Source of the DNA: Anthonomus grandis grandis
Lineage: Eukaryota > Arthropoda > Insecta > Coleoptera > Curculionidae
DNA length: 64,000 nt
Reading direction: 5' to 3'
NCBI RefSeq assembly: GCF_022605725.1
Contig: NC_065551.1
Location: 35,526,001-35,590,000 of the forward strand
Shown here: positions 22,301 through 34,480 of the stretch, piece after piece
How positions within the stretch are numbered: the stretch's first letter is position 1
Layout: every line of letters starts with the position of its first letter
Notes under the pieces: model-generated
The model's database searches: none
The model's input: the letters and a program-made list of their open reading frames with translations, nothing else
What the model was told of the DNA's origin: nothing
Position numbers and translations under genes: made by a program

Positions 22301-25300
22301 GATCTTTAGGTATTAAAAGCTTATGGAAATAGGTTTTAATACTGTCTGGAATAGTCTGGAAAGAATATTTAAACCGTTAAGATATACAAAATTAATCTAG
22401 TAGCATTTGACCTGAATATCCAAAGAAATTGGTATTTCCCTGAAAATTTTTTCTATGAACAGATATTATTTAGGGTAGTTTTTTCCAGGCATTTTCAGTC
22501 ATGTTCTTATGCCTTAGGTATTTGAAATAACGTTTAAAAGCCTGCAATAATTTAGAGTCGTCGTTTATTAATTTTTTTCTCGGGCATTTCAGGTAATTTT
22601 TTCGTGTTATTTCAGGGATTTGAAATCATTTCAGAATTGCCTGGAATAATACAAAACCTGAAAACATATTTAAAATATCAAGTCCAGAAATAATTTACCA
22701 GCAAAAATTCGGCAATATCCAATTTTGGAAATTGGTATTTCTCCGGAAAAAAAATTCATTTTATTTTAGATATTTAAAATATATTTTTTTAAAAATGTAT
22801 TCCTGAAATTTGAAATAAATTTTTATTTCGTCAAAGGTTTTGAACGCATTTTTTGTTTTATTCCAAACATTCAGAATATTTTTATTGTCTTTTAGGCATT
22901 TGAAATAATATTTAAAATGCCTGGAATAAAACTGGAGACCTGATTTTTATTCATAATAGATTCTTTTAAAATTTTGCATTTTATTTTTGGAATTTCGCGT
23001 CATTTTTTGTGTTATTTCAGAAATTTTTAATAGATTTTAAGATGGCCTGATATTTGAAATAATGTTTTATCTATTCCAGGAATTTCGGGCTACTTTTTAT
23101 GAACTGCACATTTTAAATATTTTCCAGGCATTAAAAATAGATTTTTATATCTTGAATTTTTTGTTTGATCTAGGAGTTTAGGATCACCTTCTAGTACTTT
23201 AGTCGAAACACGATTTTAAAAGCCTACAATCGTTGTTTTTTTCATTTTATTGGAATTTTTTATGTTTTACACATTTGAAATAATGTGAAAATAAGTATAT
23301 ATATATAATAGTCCAGGCATTTGAAATAATTGTTTCCTTTTATTTCAGGCATTTCGAATATTTTTCTATGTTTCAGGCATTTGAAATTATATTTAAATAA
23401 ATGCCTGGAATAAGAGAATTTTTTTTTTATTTCTTTGCAGTAATTTGAAATCATTTTTCTGCGTTGCAAGTATTTGAAATAACGTTTAAAAGTCTGAAAT
23501 AATTTGGAGTCGTTACTTAACAGGCATTTAAAGTTATTTTTATTTTCTATTACAGGCTCTTCATCGTTTTAATTTTGTTCCTGGCATTTCAGGTAATTTT
23601 TTCGTGTTATTTTAGGTATCTGAAATCATTTTAGAATTGCCTGGAATAATATAAAACCTGAAAACATATTTAAAATATCAAGTCCAGAAATAATTTACCA
23701 GCAAAAATTCGGAAATATCCAATTTTGGAAATTGGTATTTCTCCCGAAAAAAAATCTCATTTTATTTCGGATATTTGAAATATTTTTTTAATAATATATT
23801 CCAGGCATTTCAAATAAATTTTTATTTCGTCAAGGGTTTTGAACGAATTTTTTGTTTTATTCCAGGCATTTTTTTATTGTTTTTTTAGGCATTTGAAATA
23901 ATATTTAAAGTGCCTGGTTTCAAACTAGAAATGAGATTTTTATTCATAATAAAATCGTGCAATAATTTGTAGTCGTTTTTTCTAGGCATTTAAAATAATT
24001 TTTTATGTCTTATTTTTTATATTTTAAGCACGTTTAAAAAATATTTAAAATGTCAAGGAATACAAACATTTATTGTCTACCAGCATTTGGAAATTTCCAG
24101 ACAAATTGGTGTATCTCGGAAAACATCTCATTCGATCTCAGACATTTGAAATAATGTTTTATCTATTCCAGGAATTTCGGTCTTTTTATTTACTTTACAT
24201 TTTAAATATTTTCCAGGCATTTGAAATAATGTGAAAATAAATGCCTAGAATAAAATACATGAATATGAGAGCCTACAAGTATTTAAAGTCATTATTTCCC
24301 TGGAATTTGAAATAATATTTTACATTTGAATCCAGGCATTTGGAGTCATTTTGATGTATATAACTAGAAACATGATTTTAAAAGCCTGGAATCTATTTAA
24401 GCCGCTTGTTAATTTAATTCCAGACATTTCAAGTAATTTTTCATTTTATTCCGGGCCTTTTGTCGTTTTTATTTCATTTATTTGACGTGTTTTATATCTG
24501 CCAAGCGTTTGAGGTAAGATTTCGTGCTATTTCAGGGATATTTAAAATAATTTTAGAATTGCCTTTTAGAAATAATATAAAACTTAATAGAAATAAAAAG
24601 ATTAACTATCTACCAGCATTGGGAAATCTCTATGGATAAAAATAAATTCAATTTCAAAAACCTAGAATCTGGAATTCGAAGTCGTTTTCACATTTTATTC
24701 CAGGCATTTGAAATAATTTTTTCCTTTCATTCCAGGCATTTGGAATAATTTTTCTGTGTTTCAGGCATTTGAAATAATATTAAATTAAATGCCTGGAATA
24801 AGAGAAAAAGTGTTTATAAGAGCTTCAAATTATTTACGGTCGCTTTTGCAGGCATTTTTGAGCCTTAAGCATTTGAAATATGTATTGTTTAAAATGCCTA
24901 GAATAAAACTGGACACATGATTTTAAGAGCTTTATTTATAGTCGTTTAAAAAAAAATATTCCAAGCATTTGAAATAATTTTTGATTTCATTGCAGTAATT
25001 TGAAATAATTTTTCTGTGTTTCAGGCATTTGAAATAATATTAAAATAAATGCCTGGAATAAGAGAAAAAGTGTTTATAAGAGCTTCAAATTATTTACGGT
25101 CGCTTTTGCAGGCATTTTTGAGCTTTAAGCATTTGAAATATGTATTGTTTAAAATGCCTAGAATAAAACTGGACACATGATTTTAAGAGCTTTATTTATA
25201 GTCGTTTAAAAAAAAATATTCCAAGCATTTGAAATAATTTTTGATTTCATTGCAGTAATTTGAAATAATTTTTCTGCGTTGCAGGCACTTGAAATAATCT

Positions 25301-25700
25301 TTGATTACAGTGGAAAAATATTTTAAATTCTTTCCAGACATTTAAAATATTTTTCCAATGCTTTCAGGCATTTGACATTTTATTCCAGGCATTTTCAGAT
25401 TTTTTTTCCTGTGTCCCTTAAGCATTTGAATTAATGCCTGGAATAAAACCGAAAATATGATTCTAAAATACCGCCATCGTTTGGAGTCGTTTTTCCAGGT
25501 ATTTCTGCATTTTATTTCAAGCATTTTCTTGTGCTTTAGACATGTTTAAAATGCCTGGAATAAAACTGTAAAAGTGATTCTAAAATCCTGGAGTTTTTTA
25601 AATTTATTGCTTGGAATCGATAAAAATTGACTCTGGAACAAACTGAAAATTAAGTACAGAGAAAGCTTATAGATGTACTGAAAACTGGAAAATTTTATCC
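22300..25700. repeat. Dense zone of the TTCCAGGCATTTGAAATAA motif, both orientations
   Basis: Dozens of variants of TTTTATTCCAGGCATTTGAA alternate with the reverse form AAATGCCTGGAATAAAA, often tens of bases apart, so adjacent copies can pair into hairpins. The zone also has larger copies. About 400 bp near 22535-22960 recurs near 23487-23955, offset exactly 1000 bp at the shared CCTGAAAACATATTT. A 260 bp unit is tandemly duplicated at about 24742-25001 and 25002-25261 with few differences. No coding sequence; the minus frames at 23260-23469 and 25342-25524 simply read the repeat. Confidence 0.85.
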
Positions 25701-25823
25701 AATATACTTTCAATAAAAAAACCAAGAATCCTACTATTTATTTTACCTTCTCTCTCACCCTCAATATGATTTATGAGACACCCTGTAGAGCACTGAGCCC
25801 AAAACATACTTTCAAGTTGCTCT

Positions 25824-25844
25824 CCCCCCCCCCCCCCCCCCCCC
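25824..25844. repeat. Homopolymer C tract, 21 bp
   Basis: An uninterrupted run of 21 C in AT-rich surroundings, just after an ACACCCTGTA word. Such tracts are length-unstable in replication and sequencing, so the exact length is uncertain. Confidence 0.9.
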
Positions 25845-26340
25845 GCAACTATTCACCCATAATAGAAAACATATTTATTCCATAGTTTGTTGAATCCAAG
25901 CAGAATGACTGACTAAGACATTCATGAAAGAATTTGTTTGTAGTTAAGACCAGTCAGTAGTAGGTCAAAGTTATTTGGGAACAAATGGAGCGAATGTTTG
26001 TTTATATATATTAATGGAATCCCTGGAAAGTCTGTTTTAAAGATACATCACACACCGGTGCCGAAAAACTCTAAAAATATACGGTCAAGTCGATAAAATA
26101 GTGAATGAAAACACGCTAAAATTAGGTTTTTTGGCACCGGTTGCTTGTTTTTATTTTTCCTGGATGACTATTGATTTTTACTGTTTTTCTTCTTTTTTTT
26201 TTCTATCCACACCAGAAGCCTAGATTATGTGGATAGAAAAAAGACGGACAGAAAGAAATACATGAGAGAACTTATCGAAAAGCCTTGTAGATTGTACAAG
26301 GTTATTTGTTATATTTGTCCACCCCAATTCAGTTAATTGG
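25845..26340. other. Intergenic sequence, nothing recognised
   Basis: AT-rich, no gene or repeat family identified. A short palindrome-like segment lies near 26200-26240 (TTTTTTCTATCCACAC and GTGGATAGAAAAAAG), about 20 bp apart. Confidence 0.5.
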
Positions 26341-29010
26341 TTCACTGTGTCCTATACAGGGTGTGGAAACAAGTATGGAAAAAACGGTTTCTTTTTAAAT
26401 CGGCCTGAAATATAATATTTAATTAAAAAACAAATGGTTTTCGTTTTTAATGAGACACTTTGTATTAAAATTTAAAAAAAAAACACCCTGTAGACTGCTG
26501 ATGTTGTACAGGTTAATTATGTTTGCCTCAGTTCACTCAATTGGTCCACTGTGTAGGAAAAAAATTAAAAAAGTGGTTGTTGTAAAGTACATTTTTAGTA
26601 TACAGTGTGTGACAAAAAAAAATATTTTTTTTTTTAATGTGAGTCGCTCTGTATTAAAACACGGCCAGGTATGCCTGGAATATTTTTCAAAATTTAAATT
26701 TAAGAAAAAAAAACAACACAATATTGAAAATATTTTTGTTTTTATGTTTTGTTAAAATTATGAATCAAGTATCCTACAGGGTGATCTAAAACACATAATT
26801 TTCCAAAAAAAGAAATTTTGGTTTTACTTTTAATTTTTTGATCATTCTTAAATAAATAGAGGCGGCCACATTGATTTTAAAGAAGCTAATAGAAAAAATA
26901 CCCTCTAAATTACAGGGTCATTTGCTACCTTTGTCCGTCCCAATTGGTCCACTGTGTAAAAAACAATGGTAAAATTTTTAAAAAAATGCCATTTTTAATA
27001 TTCATATGCACAGGGTTGTACAAAAAGTAAGGAAAAATTTGATTTTTTTTTAGGTATGCCTGGAGTATAATATTTAATTAAACAAATATATAATTTCCTT
27101 TTTCAAGGGACACCCTGTACATTATTGGTGTTGTACAGATAATTTGTTAGTTTTGGCCACCCCAGGTCACTGAATTGGTCCACTGTGTAACCAGTAAATG
27201 GCAAATATAGCAAGCGATTATTATAATGTACAGTTTTTTTTTGTATACAGGGTTGGGCAAAAAGTATGAAAAGTTTGTTTTTTTTTAATGGGTCACCTTG
27301 TATTGTCCAGGTATCTTTGGAAAAGTCGATTTCCATTTTTGTATAATGGAACACCCTGTATTAAAAGATCACATACCTATGAATATAATTTTTCATATAA
27401 ATCCAATTTTTACTTTCTAAAATGCCCTGTACAAAAATTTTCGAAAAAAATTTAAATAAATAATTTTTTGTCAAAATCACCCTGTAGATTGATTATATTT
27501 GTTTACTCTAGTTCTTTTAATTTGTCCACTGTGTAAGAACAAAATGGCGAAATTAAATAAAAGCAAGTGATTGTTGTAAAGTACATTTTTCGGTATACAG
27601 GGTGTGACAAAAAAGATAAAAAATTTTTTTGTTTTTAATGTGAGTCACCCTGTTTTAGGTATGCCTGGAATATAATTTTTTTATTTAAATGAAAAATGAG
27701 CTAAATATTGAAAAATTATGAGACCACCCTTTATAAATTACGGGTATTGAACCCCAATTCAATTTTGTGGCTCACTGTATAGAAGGTGACACAGTGAAAT
27801 TAGGTTTTGTAAAATACAATTACATATACAGGGTGAGGCAACTGTAAAAAGCAAGAAAGATGTTGCTAATGGGACATCCTATATGGGAATATGCCTAGAA
27901 GGTTGGGGTTTACAGTTTCGAAAAAAAACTATTTTAATCTTTTAAACTTTTTGTAACACCCTGTATACAGACTTAAAAGAATGATTGACAGGTCGATTTT
28001 TCTAATGACTTATTTGCAATTTGTTTTTACTTTTTAAAACAACCTGTATAGAGCGTGTGCACTTAAAAAAACATATATTTTTATTTTTAAATATACCCTG
28101 TAAATTATAGGGTCATTTACTATCTTTGCCCAACCCAATTGGCTCTGTTGGTCCACTGTGTAAAAAACAATGATAAAATTTCATCATGTATGTACAGGGT
28201 TGAACAAAAAAAAATTGAGTACTTAAATTATAAATTGACGCAAAAATTATGGATCGTGTATACAGGGTGACCTAAAAAAACATAAATTTCCAAAAAAAAC
28301 AACAATTGGTTTAACAAAAATTTTGGTTTTATTTTTAATTTTTCAACGTTATAAAGTATTCAGGGCGACCAATATACTTAGTTAAAATATACAACAAAAT
28401 TAATAAAAAAAGAACTATTTTGATTTGACACACCCGGTAGTTACTATACAGAGATGTTCAAATATGATTATTAATACAATTCATTAGTCTACTGTGCGAG
28501 AAAAAACTATAAAATGCAACAATTTTTCTCTTAACTTTTTTTTATACAGGGTGTGGCCGAAAATATCAAAGAATTGTTTGATGAAAGATCCGGTATTAAG
28601 ATACGACCTCGAATATAATTTTTAATTTAAATATAGAGTGTCTTATTTTTATTTTTTTTACTTTTTCTGTATACCCTGTATACAAGCACCAAAAAAAAAA
28701 TTGAATTCTGATTTTTAGTATACAGGGTGACCAGTACATTAATTTGAAAAAAAAACTGAAACATACAGTGGCTTTATTGGTCCACTGTGTAAAAAAAAAT
28801 GGTAAATTTAACAAACTCCTATATACAGGATGTAGCAGAAAAAATAAAAATAAAGATTGGTTGAATGGAAATCCCATTAAAGAGATATACATAGTGTCCT
28901 AACCAAGTGTCTCACATTTTTAAATTATGAAATTTTTTAACTTGGAAGGGATATAATTATTTTATTTTAACGGAGAGACCCGGTATAGGATCACTTGACA
29001 ATGGCATTCT
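26340..29010. repeat. Diverged repeat zone with CAGGGTG, CACCCTGTA and GGTCCACTGTGTA
   Basis: Two motifs recur throughout. ATACAGGGTGTGACAAAAA-like words occur at about 26355, 26602, 27008, 27243, 27596, 27829, 28195, 28260, 28544 and 28721, with reverse forms such as CACCCTGTA in between. AATTGGTCCACTGTGTAA-like words occur at about 26337, 26541, 26944, 27175, 27517, 28149 and 28776. They follow a loose order: CACCCTGTA, then a TTGTACAGGTTAATT-like stretch, then TTGGTCCACTGTGTA, then CAGGGTG. Units are 200-600 bp and badly decayed. CAGGGTG also forms the ends of the two DDE transposons in this window, so old TIRs are a likely source. Frames here (26450-26755, 27103-27354, 28596-28892) are repeat readings. 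Confidence 0.75.
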
Positions 29011-30330
29011 ATGTCATTTTTTGACACTTAACTTTGAAATTATTTAATTTAATTGTGCACTAAAACTCGTATACAAACGAGCAAAATTCCAGAAAATGTG
29101 TGATATTTTGTACATTTGGCAACGTCGGATGCGTGGTCCCATGCGAACTTTAAAACGCAATTCGTAGTGCCGCGTTGCCAAATTTATAAGAAAAACGTCA
29201 ATTTTTATTTGTTTTTTCACTCATAACCTAAAAATTAACCTTTTCGGGTAGAATTTTTTAAAAATCATCTTGTATATATAAAAATAGTCCTGCTCGACCA
29301 GTATCTCGTGATGTATCTTATAGATAATATACAGGGTGGCCCAAGCAAGAAAAAAGGTTTCGACCCTGTATATTTTTTTATAAACCTTCCCGTATTAATT
29401 GCTCTGTAAAGTGTATCTGTGGTAGCGAAGAAAATTTGTCTGTGTTAATGTCTGTGGTACAATACTAAAAATAAAATTTAAAAAAAAAACCTTGTTTCCT
29501 CGGTTAAATGTGGTGTGTCGGCAACACTGTATCCATATATTTTTTTAAAGAAATTCGGCAACTTTATTATTATCGATGTGTGACAATCCTTAAAAAACAA
29601 GTAAAAGTCTTTTATGCCCCAAATTATTGGCAATCACGCTTGTGACACACCACGTGTGACCCTCACGTGTGATAGGTACAGAAGTGCGTAGTGGAATGTG
29701 TAATTTTTATATATTGAATGACGTAGGGAGTATACGGGGGTGTTCGGGAAAAATGCGTTTTTTTGAACACCCTGTATAAGTGCCTGTGAAGTGCGTTCTT
29801 AGTTGTACAGTAAGTACCAAAAAATTTTGGTTTTTGGAAAAGTAGTGAAAGAAGTGAAGGTTTTTTGAGTCGTTGAATTTTTTTTTTTTTAAATAAAATT
29901 GGCAACGTCGATGTTTTGTCCAATATTAAGTATAACACAAGTCAAGGTGGCATGTTGCCACGTTTAACAAAAATCATCAATTTTAAAGGCCTTTTAAGGC
30001 CTTCTTGTGTGTTCCTGGGATATTAATTATTTTCCATTTTTAACCAAAATTGAATACATTTTGGTATTTTTTATTCAGGCAAAAAAAAGGATCTTAAATC
30101 CAAAAGTTAACCTCAAATTTTTTTTCGAAAATAGATTATGCCTATTAGTCAGATTTGGTGTGCAACGTTTCGATTTTTTTTCTTGTAAATTTGGCAACGT
30201 TGAAAAGATTATCAGTCGTCCAATATTAATTGACAATTAGTACCACGTTGCCTTACTTCTAAAATTATGATTTTTTTTTAAACTTCTTCGATGCTACAAA
30301 TGACGTTGCTCTGTTGCCAAATTTTTTTTA
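29011..30330. repeat. Family of GGCAACG...CGTTGCC stem-loop repeats
   Basis: TTTGGCAACGTC at 29115-29126 faces CGTTGCCAAATTT at 29173-29185. TTGGCAACGTCG near 29899 faces TGTTGCCACGTTT near 29952. TTTGGCAACGTTG near 30189 faces CCACGTTGCC near 30243. Loops are about 40-47 nt. The second and third copies share GTCCAATATTAA in the loop, and all are followed by a T-rich AAATTTTTAAAAGTCAT-like tail. An unpaired CTGTTGCCAAATTT lies near 30312. No coding sequence recognised. Confidence 0.65.
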
Positions 30331-30412
30331 AAAGTCATACATTTTTGGATTTTACATTAATAACCAACAATAAAAAACTGAAACATTGATGATCAAATTC
30401 AAGTATCCATAG

Positions 30413-30523
30413 GTTCACGTTTCGCGCTTAAAAGCATCATCAGACGACCTCAACCCTCAAATTTCAAAAGTTTTTCAACCTAAATCACGAAATTGACGAT
30501 GATCTTGAGCATCGAAACGTGAA
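30413..30523. repeat. Inverted pair of TGATGAT...GAAACGT hairpins (hammerhead-like core)
   Basis: Minus strand, 30444-30413: CTGATGAT, then GCTTTTAAGC, then GCGAAACGTGAAC. Plus strand, 30495-30523: GACGATGAT, CTTGAGC, ATCGAAACGTGAA. The two face away from a 50 bp AT-rich spacer, so the whole is an inverted repeat. CUGANGA...GAAA is the catalytic core pattern of hammerhead ribozymes, but the cleavage-site strand and stems I and III are not evident. Confidence 0.5.
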
Positions 30524-31570
30524 ATGCCTGGACGAAAATTTTTATTTTATTTGAAAATTTCCCAAAAATCAGTTTGGTACATAGTGTATAAGTCTGTTAT
30601 ATACCGGGTGGCCCAGAATTGTGTTGTGAGTCGACAAACAAATTCTAGGGCCTTTTTAAAGGGATTTTTGACCAATTAAGTGGTCATCCATTTTTGAAGA
30701 AGCATTGAGCATAGTATACAGGATAATGGAAAAAAAATTAATTGGCTCAAAAATGTACCTGGTTTTGAAAAATTGCAGAAGTTTTTGTTTAAAGCTTGGT
30801 TCGACCTCCCTCTCACTCTGACACACATACGTCATCACTTAATAAACGCTATTCCCCGATTGATCTCTACATTATATATATATCATCTTCCCCACTGTAT
30901 AATTTCGCCTTATATACTTTCGCAATAAAAATTACAAAAAAATAAACAAACCATTATTATAAAAATTACACTTAAGGATAATGTCACTGTAATCGCATAT
31001 AATATTTTTGTATTTAACGTGTATAACGAGCTCTGTAGTGATGAATTTTAAAATTTCGACGCTGCATTTAGTCGGAAATTGTGTTTTTTGTTTTGAGAAT
31101 TTATTTGGGAAATATCCCACTTTTTAAGTGGAATTTCGAGAGATGATAAAAAGCACGTTTTTTTCGTTGGTTTTTTATACTTGGCAGTTCAGAGTCACAA
31201 CAAGTAAATTGTTTTAATTAATTAATTGTAGATTGTAATGAGTTGTTTCTATTTTATTATTTGATTATCGTGTAAAAGGTGTCTCAAATTGGGCATAGTA
31301 TTTTATTTAAAAATTGTGGAATTAATTCTCTAATAAAAATCCTTTACAGGTAAATAAATAAATGAAGGTAAATTGGTGAATTATTGATCTTTATGGATTC
31401 ACACTATAATAGATCACTTTTTGTACCACAACCCTTGTTTTCTTCAGTATTTGACCAATTTACCCACAAATCTTTGGTCAAGAATTCACCAGAATAATTT
31501 GACTTAACAGGGCATTTATTTAAAAAAATTAAAAACCTTATTTTTAAGTTAAAGGGTTGCAATTTATTTT

Positions 31571-31650
31571 CCGGCGCATTCACCAATTTCGCCTACTGCT
31601 TGATGTACGTTCGATAACGTGGCAGAAGTATTTGGTGGATGCGCCGGATT
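31571..31650. repeat. Palindrome of the GGCGCATTCACCAA motif
   Basis: CCGGCGCATTCACCAA near 31571 is mirrored by TTGGTGGATGCGCCGG near 31635, with one mismatch across 16 bp and a spacer of about 45 nt. It is a local point where the motif changes orientation. Confidence 0.65.
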
Positions 31651-33412
31651 TAAATGCAACTTTGATGTATTCCAAACGTTTATTAGTTTTTTGAAAAAAT
31701 GAACGTTTTGAGTTTTTCGGAGGCCATCATCATTTTTTTTGTACCTGGAAAATTGATGTTACTAGAAAGAATTTTAAAAAATGGTAAATCTGCTAGACCA
31801 ATGACACACAGGTGCATGCACCGGGTTTGACAGCATATTTGATTATGATTGTTTTGATATATTACGGTTTTGAAGATTGTTTAGATTAGTTTATTTTAAA
31901 AAGCGACGTTTTGAATTTTTCGAGGACCATCATCGATTTTTTTATCATGAAGAAAATTTGCCATTTTAATATCCATTTTTCTTGGTTTTTAAGGTACGCG
32001 AGAAAAGCTCAAAAAATAAAAAAAAATTGAAGGAAAATGGTGGATGCGCTGGACCAATGACACACAAGTAAATCATGGATACATATTTGATATATTGCAG
32101 TTTTTAAGATTCATTAACTTCTTTAAAAATTGAACTTTAAAAGCGACGTTTTGAGCTATTCGGAGACCATCATCAATTTTTGTTCATGTAAAATTCTTGA
32201 AAAATTTAGGTTAATAGTAAAAACTCAAAAATAATTTTTTTTTAAAGAAATGGTGCCAGGTTAATACAGTTTTACAATAAATCAGTCCCTGTTAATCTTC
32301 TTTATGGTATATTTTTATATTGAGGATTTTAAACAAAAAAAAAGCAAATATACATTGCTCTTAAAGGTTGATAAATAAAACTTGAAAATAAGATGAGCTT
32401 CAAATAGCGTTCTCAAAATTCCATTCTCCTGTGTGTGAGGCTTTAGAGAAGTCGATGTAAAAGGCATGGACCTGAATACCTTCCTTTAGAGAACTGGACA
32501 GAAAATCAGCAAACGTTAGAAGATTTAATTCGTCCAGCAACAAAGCGAATCTGTTGATTGATAAGTTGTGACTGAAGAGAGAGATACATCGATATATCGC
32601 AGAATAAAACTGTCAAACATTAGGAATGGTACTTAATATGCTGATAGGTCTGCAATTAATCACTGAAATTAATCACATTAAAAAGGAAATTTTTTTCAAT
32701 TATTAAATGAAAGAAAATGGTGGATGCGCTGGTCCAATGACACACAAGTAATTGGTGGATGCGCCGGGTTTGAATTCATATTTGATATATTGCAGTTTCT
32801 CAGATTCATCAACTTCTTTAAAAATTGAACTTTAAAAGCGACGTTTTGACTTATTCGGAGACCATCATCAATTTTTGTTCATGTAGAATTCTTGAAAAAT
32901 TTAAGTTAATAGTATCAAAAATAACTTTTAAAAAAATGGTGGATGCACTTGTCCAATGACACACAAGTAATTTGAATTTATTTAGTTTTCTTTTATTTCG
33001 GTGAATGCGCCGAGTTTGAATGCATAACTTGAAATATTGCAGTTTTATTAGTTTTCCAAAAACTGGACTTTAAAAGCGACGTTTTTAGTTTTTTAGGGAC
33101 CATCATCAATTTTTTGTTATTTATATGGAATTCTTGGGATCTCAAAATCCTTCTTTTTTTATTAGATTTGAAACGTATGTGAGATGATTAGGAATAAAAA
33201 TTCAATTAAATAAATGGCGAATGCGCCAGGTTAATATAGTTTTACAATAAATCAGTCCCTGTTAATCTTCTTTATGGTATGTTTTTATATTGAAGATTTT
33301 GAACAAAAAAAAAGCAAATATACATTGCTCTTAAAGGTTGATGAATAAAACTTGAAAATAGGATCAGCTTTAAAAAGCGTTCTCAAAATTCCATTCTCCT
33401 GGCGCATTCACC
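31630..33412. repeat. Repeat zone: GGTGGATGCGCCGG motif with minus-strand TGATGATGG...AACGT hairpins
   Basis: GGTGGATGCGCCGGATTT-like words occur near 31633, 32040, 32718, 32754, 32936, 33000 and 33217. AACGTTTTGAGTTTTTCGGA followed by CCATCATCAATTTTT occurs at 31702-31733, 31905-31934, 32144-32175, 32839-32869 and 33078-33109; read on the minus strand these are TGATGATGG...CGAAAA...AACGT. A block of about 190 bp at 32255 (GCCAGGTTAATACAG) recurs at 33225, offset 970 bp, with few changes. Confidence 0.75.
32434..32665 (-). pseudogene. Non-LTR reverse transcriptase fragment
   Basis: Reading the minus strand from about 32662 gives CRPISILSTIPNV (RT motif 2 type), then NLLTFADFLSSSLKEGIQV and HAFYIDFSKA (motif A, the FxDxSKAF type), interrupted by at least one stop and small frame disturbances. 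This is typical of Jockey/CR1-like non-LTR elements. Only about 75 codons remain, with no YxDD motif. It sits inside the repeat zone as an old fragment. Confidence 0.6.
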
Positions 33413-34480
33413 ACATTTGTACGCTCATTTCATTCCTCAAAAAAAAATCTTGTCATTGTTAAACTGTATTTACTTGGCGCTTTCACAAATTTGTTACATT
33501 TTCGGAAAAAAAAAATTCCAAGTTGAAAAAAATTGAAGGTGGCCTCGAAAAACCGAAACGTTCCTTTAAAAAAAATAAATTTTTCAAAAATAAAACCGCA
33601 AATATTATGGTTCCAGTTATTCTCGTTAAATTGTAATGCCTTGCCCGGCGTATCCACCAACTTCTTTCACTGAACACTAATTTTTTATTTCATTCCAGGA
33701 ATTTGGAATATTTTTTTTTTGTTGTGTTTCAGCCATTTGAAATAATGTTTAAATCGACTCTTGGCATAACAGAACACATGAATATAGACGCCTGGAATCG
33801 GCCCGGTGCCTTCACCAATTTATTTTGCCACGTAATCAATTAATTTTCTACTATATTATTTTCGAATTTTTACTCCTAACCGTACTTTTTTTTATCTTAC
33901 ACTTGCTGGTAGTTAATCAAAAGGTATTTAAATCCCAAGAATTCAATATATAAAAAAAAACAAATTGACTGATGATTTCAACAAAAGGCAACCCAAACGT
34001 GCAAAGGAAAATCTCTAAATATAATTTTTTTCAATTATCTTCTTAAATGCAGCGCCTTGCCTGGAGCATCCACCAACTTCTTGCATCGACCATCTTTCCA
34101 TAATTTTTTTTTTGCTTTCAAAATATTTATTTTGTTTCTAAAAACAGATTAAAAAAAAAGAATCTTATAAGATCAACAGAAAATGCTTATTGCGAAAATT
34201 TCACTCGCCCGGCGCATGCACCAATTTTCTACATCCACTATTTTCGTGTAATTTTTATTGCTTGCCCAGTCTCCAGTGAGTTTGCTAATTATTAGAGAGA
34301 TAAAGAGAGTTGATGATGGTACCGTTAAATATAAACCCTTTATTTTTAGGTTTTTCTTCAATGACATTTAGTAAAAAAAAAAAAAAAAAAGAATTCTGAA
34401 AACCTGTAAAAAGTAACATTTTTTTCATTGTAAATTTGGAAACGTTTCCCGGCGTATCCACCATTTTCTCCTACTTTTTT
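33413..34480. repeat. Repeat zone with reversed polarity: CCGGCGCATCCACCAA motif
   Basis: From here rightward the motif reads CCGGCGCATYCACCAATTTT on the plus strand (near 33401, 33652, 33803, 34057, 34207 and 34447), opposite to 31.6-33.3 kb. The accompanying hairpins are also now on the plus strand: GGTGGCCTCGAAAAACCGAA at 33537-33556 and CTGATGATTTC...CCAAACGTG at 33970-34001. Decayed CCAGGAATTTGGAATA words occur near 33697. The frames at 33430-33660 and 33483-33677 are chance. Confidence 0.65.

Noticed and set aside
21984..25786. A single 3.8 kb transposon bounded by CAGGGTGTCTC ends
   Set aside because: The shared terminal core is only about 11 bp, no transposase is present, and the same word is very common in this window.
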